Assembly (NCBI RefSeq): GCF_022867795.2
Contig: NZ_CP107006.1
Location: forward strand, 1,550,001-1,614,000
Direction of reading: 5' to 3'
Length of the DNA stretch: 64,000 nucleotides
DNA from: Chitinophaga horti
GTDB lineage: Bacteria; Bacteroidota; Bacteroidia; Chitinophagales; Chitinophagaceae
In this document: in pieces, positions 1-7,657 of the stretch
Position numbering within the stretch: position 1 is the stretch's first letter
How the letters are laid out: every line of letters starts with the position of its first letter
The notes under the pieces: model-generated
Seen by the model: only the letters and a program-made list of their open reading frames with translations
Database searches by the model: none
What the model was told of the DNA's origin: nothing
Program-made: the position numbers and the translations under genes

Positions 1-624
1 CTCTTCCTGGTTGATTCGCAACTGCTGCAGGTACGACTTTACGATGTCTTCCACGCGTTTGTAAGCCTGGAACTTGTCCACGCCATCCAGCAATTGCCGG
101 GCAAACTCCAGGTAATAGAAACATGCGATCACTGAGCGTATATGCCCGTGTGTGATGGCAGATACCTGTTTGGTTAGTGCGTACCGTTCCTCTACCGGAA
201 GATGGCGTATGTGAAATACGAGTGGCAGGATGCGCATAAGTGATCCGTTGCCGTTGTCTTCGCTGCCGAAGCCGCCTGCCAGATCGGGCTGTATGCCCCG
301 CGCCAGGCGGTCGATCGCAATACGGGTGGTGTTGCCGATATCGAATACTTCGCCATGCGCCGCCCAATAGCCGTTCCGCGACCATTGAATAAAACGCTGC
401 GCAGTATCTTCCAGGCTGAAGCCTTCGGCCATACTCGCAGCCAAACAGAAAGTAAGAGAGCCGTCGTCGGAAAAGGTGCCTGCGGGCTGCCGGTGGGTGC
501 CAAATGCCCGCATGTCGGTAACTGGGTTGGATTTCAGGCTTTCACGGCTGGTAAACTCAACAGGCACGCCCAGTGCGTCGCCTGCAGCCACGCCAAAGAG
601 GGCGGCTTTATAAATATGGTCCAT
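1..624 (-). CDS. ADP-ribosylglycohydrolase family protein (partial, C-terminus beyond window)
   Basis: Family enzymes remove ADP-ribose from proteins or related substrates using a binuclear metal centre. The 208 visible codons run in frame from the ATG at 624 to the window edge. The N-terminus carries the family's GVAAGDALG signature (residues 11-19) and PVEF at 21-24. A metal-site motif FSDDGS lies at 51-56, where most members have a TDDT-type sequence. GNGSLMR is at 125-131 and HGH at 159-161. The C-terminal metal motif is not in view. The gene lies downstream of the Dabb gene on the same strand, separated from it by a terminator, so it is probably transcribed separately. The family is clear but the substrate cannot be told. 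Confidence 0.85.
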   Translation of the reverse strand, partial: MDHIYKAALFGVAAGDALGVPVEFTSRESLKSNPVTDMRAFGTHRQPAGTFSDDGSLTFCLAASMAEGFSLEDTAQRFIQWSRNGYWAAHGEVFDIGNTTRIAIDRLARGIQPDLAGGFGSEDNGNGSLMRILPLVFHIRHLPVEERYALTKQVSAITHGHIRSVIACFYYLEFARQLLDGVDKFQAYKRVEDIVKSYLQQLRINQEE

Positions 625-633
625 ATACAATGC

Positions 634-659
634 TAAAAAATGCAGGCCGAAGCCTGCAT
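634..659 (-). terminator. Rho-independent terminator of the Dabb-domain gene
   Basis: A perfect 8-bp stem (640-647 with 652-659) encloses a four-base loop. On the minus strand it is followed by a run of T (A634-A640 on the plus strand). It sits just downstream of the Dabb gene's stop codon. Confidence 0.85.
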
Positions 660-675
660 CGAAATATGTCAAAGA

Positions 676-1095
676 TTACACGTCGATCGAATCATACACT
701 ACCACACGGCTCCACAAAGAAGAACATTCTTCGATGAATTTCAGGTGGATAGGATCTGTCTGGTAAGCGTCCTGGTCTTCTTTATTTTTGAAGAACAGCA
801 ACCAGGAAACCGCGTAAGAGCGGTCGATTACGTCGCGGTTAGTCGGCGCGGGCTGACCAATATAGAATTGGGCAATGGTTTTGGCGGATGATAGTTTCCT
901 CAGTCCTGCCACGAGTTTAGCCTTATCGTCCTTACTGGTAGCATTCTTCAGCCAGAAGTAAACGTGATGGATAAACGGGCCGTCTGCATTGGCGGCGGCT
1001 GCGGCGGGTGCACTCGCCAGAAAAGGCGTGATGGCGGTAACGGCTGCGGCTTTACCGGCGTTAGCCAAAAACTGTCTCCTGGATGCTTTACTCAT
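676..1095 (-). CDS. Dabb (stress-responsive A/B barrel) domain protein with Tat-like signal
   Basis: A 139-residue protein starting at MSKASRRQFLANAG (ATG at 1095). An upstream in-frame ATG at 1248 would add 51 residues that do not look like a signal, so the later start is preferred. The first ~35 residues form a twin-arginine-type export signal (SRRQF, then an Ala-rich hydrophobic stretch ending in APAAAA). The mature part begins FIHHVYFWLKN and contains the ferredoxin-like Dabb fold typical of small stress-responsive dimeric barrels, some of which bind haem or act as cyclases. No catalytic function can be assigned. It is divergent from the DUF3857 gene at 1291. Confidence 0.8.
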   Translation of the reverse strand: MSKASRRQFLANAGKAAAVTAITPFLASAPAAAAANADGPFIHHVYFWLKNATSKDDKAKLVAGLRKLSSAKTIAQFYIGQPAPTNRDVIDRSYAVSWLLFFKNKEDQDAYQTDPIHLKFIEECSSLWSRVVVYDSIDV

Positions 1096-1290
1096 ATACT
1101 GGGTAGTTTTATTCGGGACTAAATTAACAATTCCCGCCCGTTCTTCCGACAACTGTATGTTACTATATTGAAAATCAATGCCGGATGGTTGAAAAAATAC
1201 CATTTTCGGGTCGGTATGACACGAAAGATTATTTCGCAGCAGGCTCATTTTTATTACATTTACGCCAATTGCGTTTAACCTGATCCCTTT

Positions 1291-3309
1291 ATGCCCTTGA
1301 AATTTACCAGCATCGTGATGCTATGTTGTGGTTTGTTCACCTTGCAAGCCACTGCCCAGGATAAACTGGACGTTACGTTCGGAAAAGTTGTTCCCGAAGA
1401 CTTTAATAAGACTTTTACCGCAGATCCGGATGCGCCGGCTGTTGTGCTGTTCGATATTGGCAGTACCACTTTCGAAACGGATGGTGGCTGGTTTCAGCTG
1501 ATATTTAAACGCCATCGCCGCGTGAAGATCGTGAACAAGAACGGCTATGATGCGGCCAGTGAAGCTATTCCCGTATACGTCGACGGCATGGACGAAGAAC
1601 GCCTGTCTAACCTGAAAGGCGCTACGTACAACCTCGAGAACGGCAAGGTGGTAGCGACGGAACTGGAAAGTAAATCCGTGTTCAAGGACAAATACGATAA
1701 GAAACGTGCGTTGAAGAAGTTTACCATGCCGAATGTAAAAGAAGGCTCTATCGTAGAATACTCGTACACCATCACTTCCGACTTCCTGTTTAACCTGCAG
1801 CCCTGGGAGTTCCAATCGACGGATTACCCGATTTTGTGGAGCGAATACAAAGTGGGCATTCCTTCGTGGATAGATTACATCATGTTGCGCAAAGGATATG
1901 TAAAAGAACACATTCCTGATAAGCCCGAAACAAAGAGCCGCACGTACTCCTTCCGTTTCGAAGGTGGAGGCCACGCCGCTACGCAGACCTATAGTGACGT
2001 AGTGTCTGTCGTACACCACCGCTGGGTATATAAAGATGTACCAGCCCTGAAGCAGGAGGACTTTACCACTACGATCGATAACCACCTCGCGTCTGTCCGT
2101 TTTCAGCAGTCCGCCGTGCGTATTCCCGATCAACCCGTAAAGCCGGTACTGACCACGTGGGAAAAGTTGTACGAGAAGTATATGGAAGACGAAAACCTGG
2201 GAGCATTGCTAAAAGCCAATAACTATTTCCTGGACGACCAGGTAGCCAGCCTTACCAGGGGGGCAGATAGTAAAAAGGAAAAAGCCCGGCGTATTTACGA
2301 ATTTGTACGCGACAACTATACCTGTACCAATCATAGCCGTGTAGGGATGGACAATTCCCTGAAAACGACGTTCTCAAAAAAGAACGGTAACGTCACAGAG
2401 ATCAATATGCTGCTGATCGCCATGTTAAACAAGGCCGAAATTGACGCATATCCTATGATCCTCAGTACGCGGAATAACGGTGTCGCTTATTCGTTTTATC
2501 CCATTTTTGATATGTTCAACTACACCGTGTGTGCGGTAAACGACGGCGAAAAGTTCTATTACCTCGATGCGAGCCATCCGTATCTTGGCTTCGGCAGGCT
2601 GGACGCATCGTGTTATAACGGGCATGCACGCATCCTGAATCCACTGACAGTGGGTAAGGAGCTGAGTCCGGACTCGCTGCGCGAACGTAAGTTTACGACC
2701 GTGATGGTGAGCCCTGACGAGAACGGTGAGCTACGCGGTATCTGGAAACAAACGCCGACGTATTTCGAGTCCTGCGCCATGCGCGAGCGTATCAAAGAAA
2801 GCGGGGAAAGCAGCTACTTCAGTAATCTCTCGAAAAGCTACGCCGGTGAGGCTAAGCTGGCCAAGACAAAGATCGATCACCTCGCGGAAAAGGAATCTTC
2901 TTTGGGAATTGAATATGAGTTTCTTGCGCAGGAAGACTCAAAGGCAGATGTGCTTTACTTTAGCCCGATGTTTACCGAAGCCTATAAACACAATCCGTTC
3001 AAATCCACGGAGCGCACGTATCCCGTAGAAATGCCCTGCGCGATCGATGAGAGTTTCACCTTTGCGCTCATCGTGCCGGAAGGTTATGCCGCAGAGGAGT
3101 TGCCCAAGTCTGTAAAGGTGACTTACGGCGATAACGAAGGCCTGTTCGAATACCTGCTGGCCGATGCTGGCGGCACCTTGCAGATGCGCTGCCGTCTCAA
3201 ACTGAACCGCGCTACTTTTGAGCCGGATGAGTACAATGACCTGCGCAGCTTCTTCGACATGATCGTGAAGAAACAAGCCGAGCAAATAGTTTTGAAAAAG
3301 AAAAAGTAA
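1291..3309 (+). CDS. DUF3857 / transglutaminase-like secreted protein with degenerate active site
   Basis: A 672-residue exported protein with a signal peptide of about 23 residues (MPLKFTSIVMLCCGLFTLQA). The N-terminal half is a DUF3857 beta-domain and the middle is a transglutaminase-like core (about 330-430). Compared with the next gene, the catalytic Cys position is Val368 (motif GNVTEIN) and the His position is Tyr411 (FNYTV); only the Asp of YLDASH is kept. I infer a non-enzymatic paralogue that keeps the fold. The stop is two bases from the next start, so the two genes form an operon. DUF3857 proteins are common in Bacteroidota and their substrates are unknown. Confidence 0.85.
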   Translation: MPLKFTSIVMLCCGLFTLQATAQDKLDVTFGKVVPEDFNKTFTADPDAPAVVLFDIGSTTFETDGGWFQLIFKRHRRVKIVNKNGYDAASEAIPVYVDGMDEERLSNLKGATYNLENGKVVATELESKSVFKDKYDKKRALKKFTMPNVKEGSIVEYSYTITSDFLFNLQPWEFQSTDYPILWSEYKVGIPSWIDYIMLRKGYVKEHIPDKPETKSRTYSFRFEGGGHAATQTYSDVVSVVHHRWVYKDVPALKQEDFTTTIDNHLASVRFQQSAVRIPDQPVKPVLTTWEKLYEKYMEDENLGALLKANNYFLDDQVASLTRGADSKKEKARRIYEFVRDNYTCTNHSRVGMDNSLKTTFSKKNGNVTEINMLLIAMLNKAEIDAYPMILSTRNNGVAYSFYPIFDMFNYTVCAVNDGEKFYYLDASHPYLGFGRLDASCYNGHARILNPLTVGKELSPDSLRERKFTTVMVSPDENGELRGIWKQTPTYFESCAMRERIKESGESSYFSNLSKSYAGEAKLAKTKIDHLAEKESSLGIEYEFLAQEDSKADVLYFSPMFTEAYKHNPFKSTERTYPVEMPCAIDESFTFALIVPEGYAAEELPKSVKVTYGDNEGLFEYLLADAGGTLQMRCRLKLNRATFEPDEYNDLRSFFDMIVKKQAEQIVLKKKK

Positions 3310-3311
3310 CG

Positions 3312-5216
3312 ATGACAAGATACCTGTATAGTACGCTGCTGTTGTTGTTGACGGTGCCTGCGCTGGCTGCTGATCCCGACTATAATGCGGCCTTGATACC
3401 GAAAGCACTGAAGGAGAATGCAGACGTGGTGAAACGAATGGAGCGCATCACCGTAAAGCTGGACGGACTGAAAGATGTAGTCATCGTACGCACTTACGCA
3501 CTCACCATTATGAACGAGAATGGGGATGATTATGCCAATGTGTTTGAGAGTTACGGGCAGCTGGGCGACGTGCGTGGCATTCATGGTGCGTTATATGATG
3601 CGAACGGCAAACAGTTACGTAAGCTGAAATCCTCCGAAATAAAGGACCTGAGCGGGTCTGATAACAGTTCGCTGATGACGGATACGCGTTATAAACACCA
3701 TAATTTTTATCATCGCGTATATCCTTACACGATAGTTTACGAAATCGAGACAAAGGAAAAGCAAACCTTTTTCCTGCCTGACTGGTTCCCACAATCAGCA
3801 CCGTCATACGCAGTACAGCAAAGCCTTTTCGAGATAAGTGTGCCGGAGGACTACCAGCTGCGCTGGCGTGCATTCGGTTATCCCGCGCAGCCGCTGCAAA
3901 AAACAGAGAAGGGTAAGAAGACATACACCTGGGAAGTAAAAGATATGCCCGCGCTGGAAAGTGAACCATTCAGTAAGGAATGGCATAACCGCACCACCGC
4001 CGTATACCTTGGGCCGGGTGAGTTCCAGATGGACGCATACAAGGGCCAGATGGCTACCTGGCAGGATTTGGGCAAATTTGTGTATGAGCTGAATAAGGGA
4101 CGAGATGTGCTGCCCGATAACATCAAAGCAAAAGTTCACGAACTGACCGATGCGCTGGCAGATCCGAAGCAGAAGATCGCTTCGCTCTACCGTTACCTGC
4201 AGCAGAACACCCGTTACATCAGCATTCAACTCGGTATCGGGGGATGGCAAACCTTTGATGCAGCGTACGTTGCAGGTAAAGGTTACGGGGATTGTAAGGC
4301 ATTGAGTAATTACATGTGTGCCCTGCTGAAGGAAGCCGGCATCCGCTCACATTACACGCTGGTAAAGGCGGGGCGTGGCGAAACGGAGATGATAGAAGAC
4401 TTTCCGATCAGCCAGTTCAATCATATTATCGTAAGTGTGCCCCTTTCACAAGATACCGTGTGGCTGGAGTGTACCAGCCAGACTTTGCCGCCGGGCTATT
4501 TGAGCGGCTTTACGGCGAATCGCGCTGTACTGCTCGTAGATGAAAGCGGCGGCAAGCTGGTACGCACGCCAAAATATGGCATGGAGCAAAACCTGCGTCG
4601 TAGCCGTCTTACCGCTACCATTACCGACAACGGCGATGCACAGATGGAAGTGCGTACGCATGCCACCGGCCAGTTGCAGGACGATCTGCACGCCACGATT
4701 CATTCCTTATCGCGCGAGAAGCAACTGGAAGAGCTGCGCGATAATATCAACCTGCCCAGTTACGAAATCAAAAATTTCGGTTATAAAGAGTTTCCCGGTG
4801 AGCTGCCAGCCATCGACGAAGAACTGAACATCTCCGCCGCCGCTTACGCTTCGGTGACCGGTAAACGGATGTTCATTACGCCCAATATACTGTCGCGCAG
4901 CGGCGTGCGCATCCAGGAAGATACGGCGCGCAGGTCCGAGATATTTCTTCCTTTCTCATCGCGGTCAGTGGATACGGTGTTGATCACGATCCCCGAAGGC
5001 TACACTCCGGAAACGAGCTTTCAGCCGGTGACGGTTTCGAACAAGTTCGGTAAGTATACGTGTAGTGCGACTGTGACAGGCAACCGCATCACTTACGTTC
5101 GCGCCAGGGAAACTTATGATGGGGTATTTCCACCATCTGACCTGAAAACGCTGCGTAGCTTTTATGAAGAGATGTATAAGGCAGACAGGCAGCGTATTGT
5201 TTTCGTAAAGCAATAA
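3312..5216 (+). CDS. DUF3857 / transglutaminase-like secreted protein, catalytic form
   Basis: A 634-residue exported paralogue of the preceding gene, with a signal peptide ending near ALAADPD (~residue 20). DUF3857 occupies about 35-220 and the transglutaminase core about 250-400. The catalytic Cys328 (YGDCKALS) and His371 (FNHIIV) are present. The third position is Glu386 in WLECTSQ rather than the usual Asp. The C-terminal third is a beta-rich DUF3858-like tail. It is translationally coupled to the gene at 1291 and followed by a terminator. A thiol protease, amidase or crosslinking activity in the periplasm is possible but not shown. Confidence 0.85.
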   Translation: MTRYLYSTLLLLLTVPALAADPDYNAALIPKALKENADVVKRMERITVKLDGLKDVVIVRTYALTIMNENGDDYANVFESYGQLGDVRGIHGALYDANGKQLRKLKSSEIKDLSGSDNSSLMTDTRYKHHNFYHRVYPYTIVYEIETKEKQTFFLPDWFPQSAPSYAVQQSLFEISVPEDYQLRWRAFGYPAQPLQKTEKGKKTYTWEVKDMPALESEPFSKEWHNRTTAVYLGPGEFQMDAYKGQMATWQDLGKFVYELNKGRDVLPDNIKAKVHELTDALADPKQKIASLYRYLQQNTRYISIQLGIGGWQTFDAAYVAGKGYGDCKALSNYMCALLKEAGIRSHYTLVKAGRGETEMIEDFPISQFNHIIVSVPLSQDTVWLECTSQTLPPGYLSGFTANRAVLLVDESGGKLVRTPKYGMEQNLRRSRLTATITDNGDAQMEVRTHATGQLQDDLHATIHSLSREKQLEELRDNINLPSYEIKNFGYKEFPGELPAIDEELNISAAAYASVTGKRMFITPNILSRSGVRIQEDTARRSEIFLPFSSRSVDTVLITIPEGYTPETSFQPVTVSNKFGKYTCSATVTGNRITYVRARETYDGVFPPSDLKTLRSFYEEMYKADRQRIVFVKQ

Positions 5217-5236
5217 AATTGATACATTCGTCCCGG

Positions 5237-5272
5237 CGGCCCGCAGGCAACTAGCCACGCGGGCCGTTATTA
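5237..5272 (+). terminator. Terminator after the DUF3857 pair
   Basis: A perfect 8-bp GC-rich stem (5237-5244 with 5259-5266) and a 14-base loop, followed by TTATTATTTG. It closes the two-gene DUF3857 operon. Confidence 0.7.
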
Positions 5273-5352
5273 TTTGTTGATAAAAGCGGCTCAACTTTTG
5301 GGACGAAGCCGCGTTATCTTACACATACGAAACAGATTTAAACAGATAAATC

Positions 5353-6351
5353 ATGAGTGCAAAACAGATCGTATTAGCGGCACGCCCGAAAGGTTTGCCA
5401 GACGCATCCACCTTCCGGTTCGAAAACGTGGAAGTGAAGTCGCCCGCCGAGGGAGAAGTGAGGATAAAAGGCCTCTATTATTCAGTAGACCCTTACATGC
5501 GCGGCCGTATGAGCGATGCGAAATCTTACGCCGCACCTTTCGAGGTGGACCAGCCCATCGTTGGCGGTATTGTAGCCGAAGTACTGGAAAGTAAAGCGCC
5601 GGGCATCGCCGTGGGCGACCTTGTTACCGGCCGCGTGCCCTGGGCTACGGAAGTAACCGTGCCCGCTACAGAATTGTCAAGGATAGATCCTTCTATTGCC
5701 CCGCCTTCGCACTTCCTGGGTATACTGGGCATGCCAGGCCTTACGGCTTATTTCGGGTTGATGGATATCGGTAAACCAAAGGCGGGCGAAACCGTACTGG
5801 TATCCGGTGCCGCAGGTGCCGTGGGCACTGTGGTCGGACAACTCGCTAAGCAGGCAGGTTGCCGCGTAGTCGGCATCGCCGGTAGCGACGAAAAAACGGA
5901 GCTGCTGAAGCACGAGTTCGGGTTCGACGAAGCCATTAACTACAAAACCACCCCGGACATAACCGCCGCCATCGCTGCCGCCTGTCCGGACGGTGTAGAC
6001 GTATACTTCGATAACGTCGGCGGAGAGATATCTGATGCCGCTATCATGAACCTCAACTTCCACTCCCGCATCGCCCTTTGCGGCCAGATCGCACATTACA
6101 ATGCCACCGAAGTGCCGATGGGTCCGCGCCTGTTCCCCAGGCTGCTCACCCGCAAGGTGCTCCTGAAAGGCTTCATTGTCAGCGACTACATCGACCGCGT
6201 ACAGGAAGGCTTCGCTGCTCTCGCCAAAGGTGTAAAGGAAGGCAAGCTGAAGTACCGGGAGACTGTCGTAGAGGGGTTCGACAAGCTGCCGGAAGCGTTC
6301 TTGAGCCTGTTTTCCGGGGAGAACAAAGGGAAAATGATCGTTAAAGCATAG
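5353..6351 (+). CDS. NADP-dependent medium-chain oxidoreductase (MDR, leukotriene B4 dehydrogenase-like)
   Basis: A 332-residue zinc-independent medium-chain dehydrogenase/reductase of the PTGR/curcumin reductase type, which reduces alpha,beta-unsaturated carbonyls with NADPH. It shows the SVDPYMRGRM motif at 44-53 and the nucleotide-binding loop GAAGAVG at 152-158 within a Rossmann fold. YFDNVGG lies in the C-terminal half. There are no zinc-ligand cysteines. Length is normal. The gene stands alone between two terminators. Its likely role is detoxification of reactive enones in the cytoplasm (family inference). Confidence 0.9.
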   Translation: MSAKQIVLAARPKGLPDASTFRFENVEVKSPAEGEVRIKGLYYSVDPYMRGRMSDAKSYAAPFEVDQPIVGGIVAEVLESKAPGIAVGDLVTGRVPWATEVTVPATELSRIDPSIAPPSHFLGILGMPGLTAYFGLMDIGKPKAGETVLVSGAAGAVGTVVGQLAKQAGCRVVGIAGSDEKTELLKHEFGFDEAINYKTTPDITAAIAAACPDGVDVYFDNVGGEISDAAIMNLNFHSRIALCGQIAHYNATEVPMGPRLFPRLLTRKVLLKGFIVSDYIDRVQEGFAALAKGVKEGKLKYRETVVEGFDKLPEAFLSLFSGENKGKMIVKA

Positions 6352-6354
6352 TTG

Positions 6355-6385
6355 ATGAGGGCCGCTCCCGCGGCCCTCATTGTTT
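6355..6385 (+). terminator. Terminator of the MDR oxidoreductase gene
   Basis: A perfect 11-bp stem (6355-6365 with 6370-6380) and a TCCC loop, followed by TTGTTTAT, immediately after the stop codon. The stem may also act on the convergent DUF937 gene. Confidence 0.85.
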
Positions 6386-6454
6386 ATATACATCCTGATC
6401 CGGAGGATTTCACCCGGATGTCAAGCTGTTTCAGTACAAGCCCCTGGTCGGTCG

Positions 6455-6515
6455 TACAGGCTACTTAACCATCACCCAACCATCACCCAACCATCACCCA
6501 GCCATCTGCTCCCTG
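6455..6515. repeat. 62-bp dispersed intergenic repeat, copy 1 (11-bp tandem ACCATCACCCA)
   Basis: Three consecutive 11-mers ACCATCACCCA plus a partial fourth, with matching flanks (ACAGGC-TACT on the left, CCATCYGMTCCC on the right). About 88 percent identical over its whole length to 56413-56474. It lies in the convergent gap between the MDR and DUF937 genes. Confidence 0.8.
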
Positions 6516-6527
6516 TTCAAACCACTT

Positions 6528-7316
6528 CTATTGAGCGTCCGAAACCGCCTTTACCGCGTCTGTTTCCATTTGTGACGTAATCACCGTATCCCGCGGAGGC
6601 GTCTGCACATTGGTTGTATTACCGCAACCGCGCAGGAGCCACCAGATCATCAGGCCCAATACGAGCAAGATCAGGGCAGGCCATGTAAGGTTGCGGTGGC
6701 TGGTTTCGGCGGGCATCTCGGGGTGTTCGTGGTGCTCGCCGCCGCCGATGCTGGCAATGATGCCGGATAACTTACGCCCGATATTATCCAGGCGGCCGAT
6801 GCCCATTAGCGAAGGAAGGTTAAGTCCGGCGGGAACGGCTTTCAGCACTTCCTCCTTGTGGTTATTCAGGAAAGCCAGGAAGCCCAGGGGGCTCATGCGG
6901 TGGTCGAGGGCGTATTTGCCCACTTCGCCGAGCGAGAGCGGGGCGGTAGTTTGCAGCAGTGCGTGGGCGGAGGTTTTTTTAATACCCGCATACTCCGCCA
7001 GGCCATTACAAACATGCTCGGTACGATTGCCGAAGAAGGTTTGCAGCAGGTGTTCGCCTTTGTGGATCAGGTTGCCGGATACGCCCTGGGTAACGTTGCC
7101 CGCAGGGTGTGCAGCAGCGTCTTTTACCAGTCCGAAAATATTGGTGGCATCGCCGGGGGCGCTGATCTTGCTGAGTAAGCCGGTAAGGATGGTAGGAATG
7201 CCGGCGGCCAGTGCTTTCTGGATGCCAGCTTCCGGCTCGGCCAGTTGGGTGGCTACTTTAGCAATATACTCGCCTGTAAAGTGCGATCTAACGGTTTGAA
7301 GCAGGTCAAAAGACAT
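6528..7316 (-). CDS. DUF937 domain protein with C-terminal membrane anchor
   Basis: A 262-residue protein. Residues 1 to about 180 form the helical DUF937 domain (MSFDLLQTVRSHFTGEYIAK...), and NLTWPALILLVLGLMIWWLL near 208-227 is a single transmembrane segment. A 30-residue polar tail follows. Many Bacteroidota relatives continue into an OmpA-like peptidoglycan-binding domain. Here the protein stops before one, and the DNA just beyond is the dispersed repeat. Whether the domain was lost or was never present cannot be decided. No function is established for DUF937. Confidence 0.8.
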   Translation of the reverse strand: MSFDLLQTVRSHFTGEYIAKVATQLAEPEAGIQKALAAGIPTILTGLLSKISAPGDATNIFGLVKDAAAHPAGNVTQGVSGNLIHKGEHLLQTFFGNRTEHVCNGLAEYAGIKKTSAHALLQTTAPLSLGEVGKYALDHRMSPLGFLAFLNNHKEEVLKAVPAGLNLPSLMGIGRLDNIGRKLSGIIASIGGGEHHEHPEMPAETSHRNLTWPALILLVLGLMIWWLLRGCGNTTNVQTPPRDTVITSQMETDAVKAVSDAQ

Positions 7317-7657
7317 AATGCGTTGTTTTGAGTGTTAAAGAAGATAACCAGGGTGGGATAGTTGAAGTGTGCGACGCAACGACGGCCCCATTGGTGTTTT
7401 ACGGCCGGGCACATCCCATTTCGCATCAGTGATAAGCGGCCTTCTCATGTTCGTTGGCGGGTTAACGTATCACCCAAAAGGTTAGGATGAAGGGGTGAAT
7501 CGGAAATTTTAGCAGGAAAACGCGCCTTGAACTGATAAAGCTGCAGGTTTTATCGTTAAATGCTGCCAAAATTGCGTCTTTTTTGTTTGGTGCAACGTTT
7601 GCTTACTACAACAAAGCAATCAAAGAATTGTTAGGCAAAAAGGAAGAAAGTAAAGCT
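7317..7657. other. Intergenic region upstream of clpB and the DUF937 gene
   Basis: 341 bases between divergent genes. It holds a copy of the 25-bp dispersed motif at 7361-7385. I see no convincing gene, sigma-32-like promoter or CIRCE (HrcA) palindrome. The reading frame of clpB is open back to 7583, but the extra 25 residues are not ClpB-like. Confidence 0.6.
7361..7385 (+). repeat. 25-bp dispersed motif, copy A
   Basis: Matches the consensus GYTGAAGDGWGYG followed by ACRCAACGRSGG, shared with 63059-63083 (same strand) and, inverted, with 22601-22625 and 39518-39542. It lies 45 bases upstream of the DUF937 start. Confidence 0.75.

Noticed and set aside
6455..6515. The ACCATCACCCA array as a CRISPR
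   Set aside because: The 11-bp units are directly adjacent with no spacers, there are only three or four of them, and no cas genes are present.
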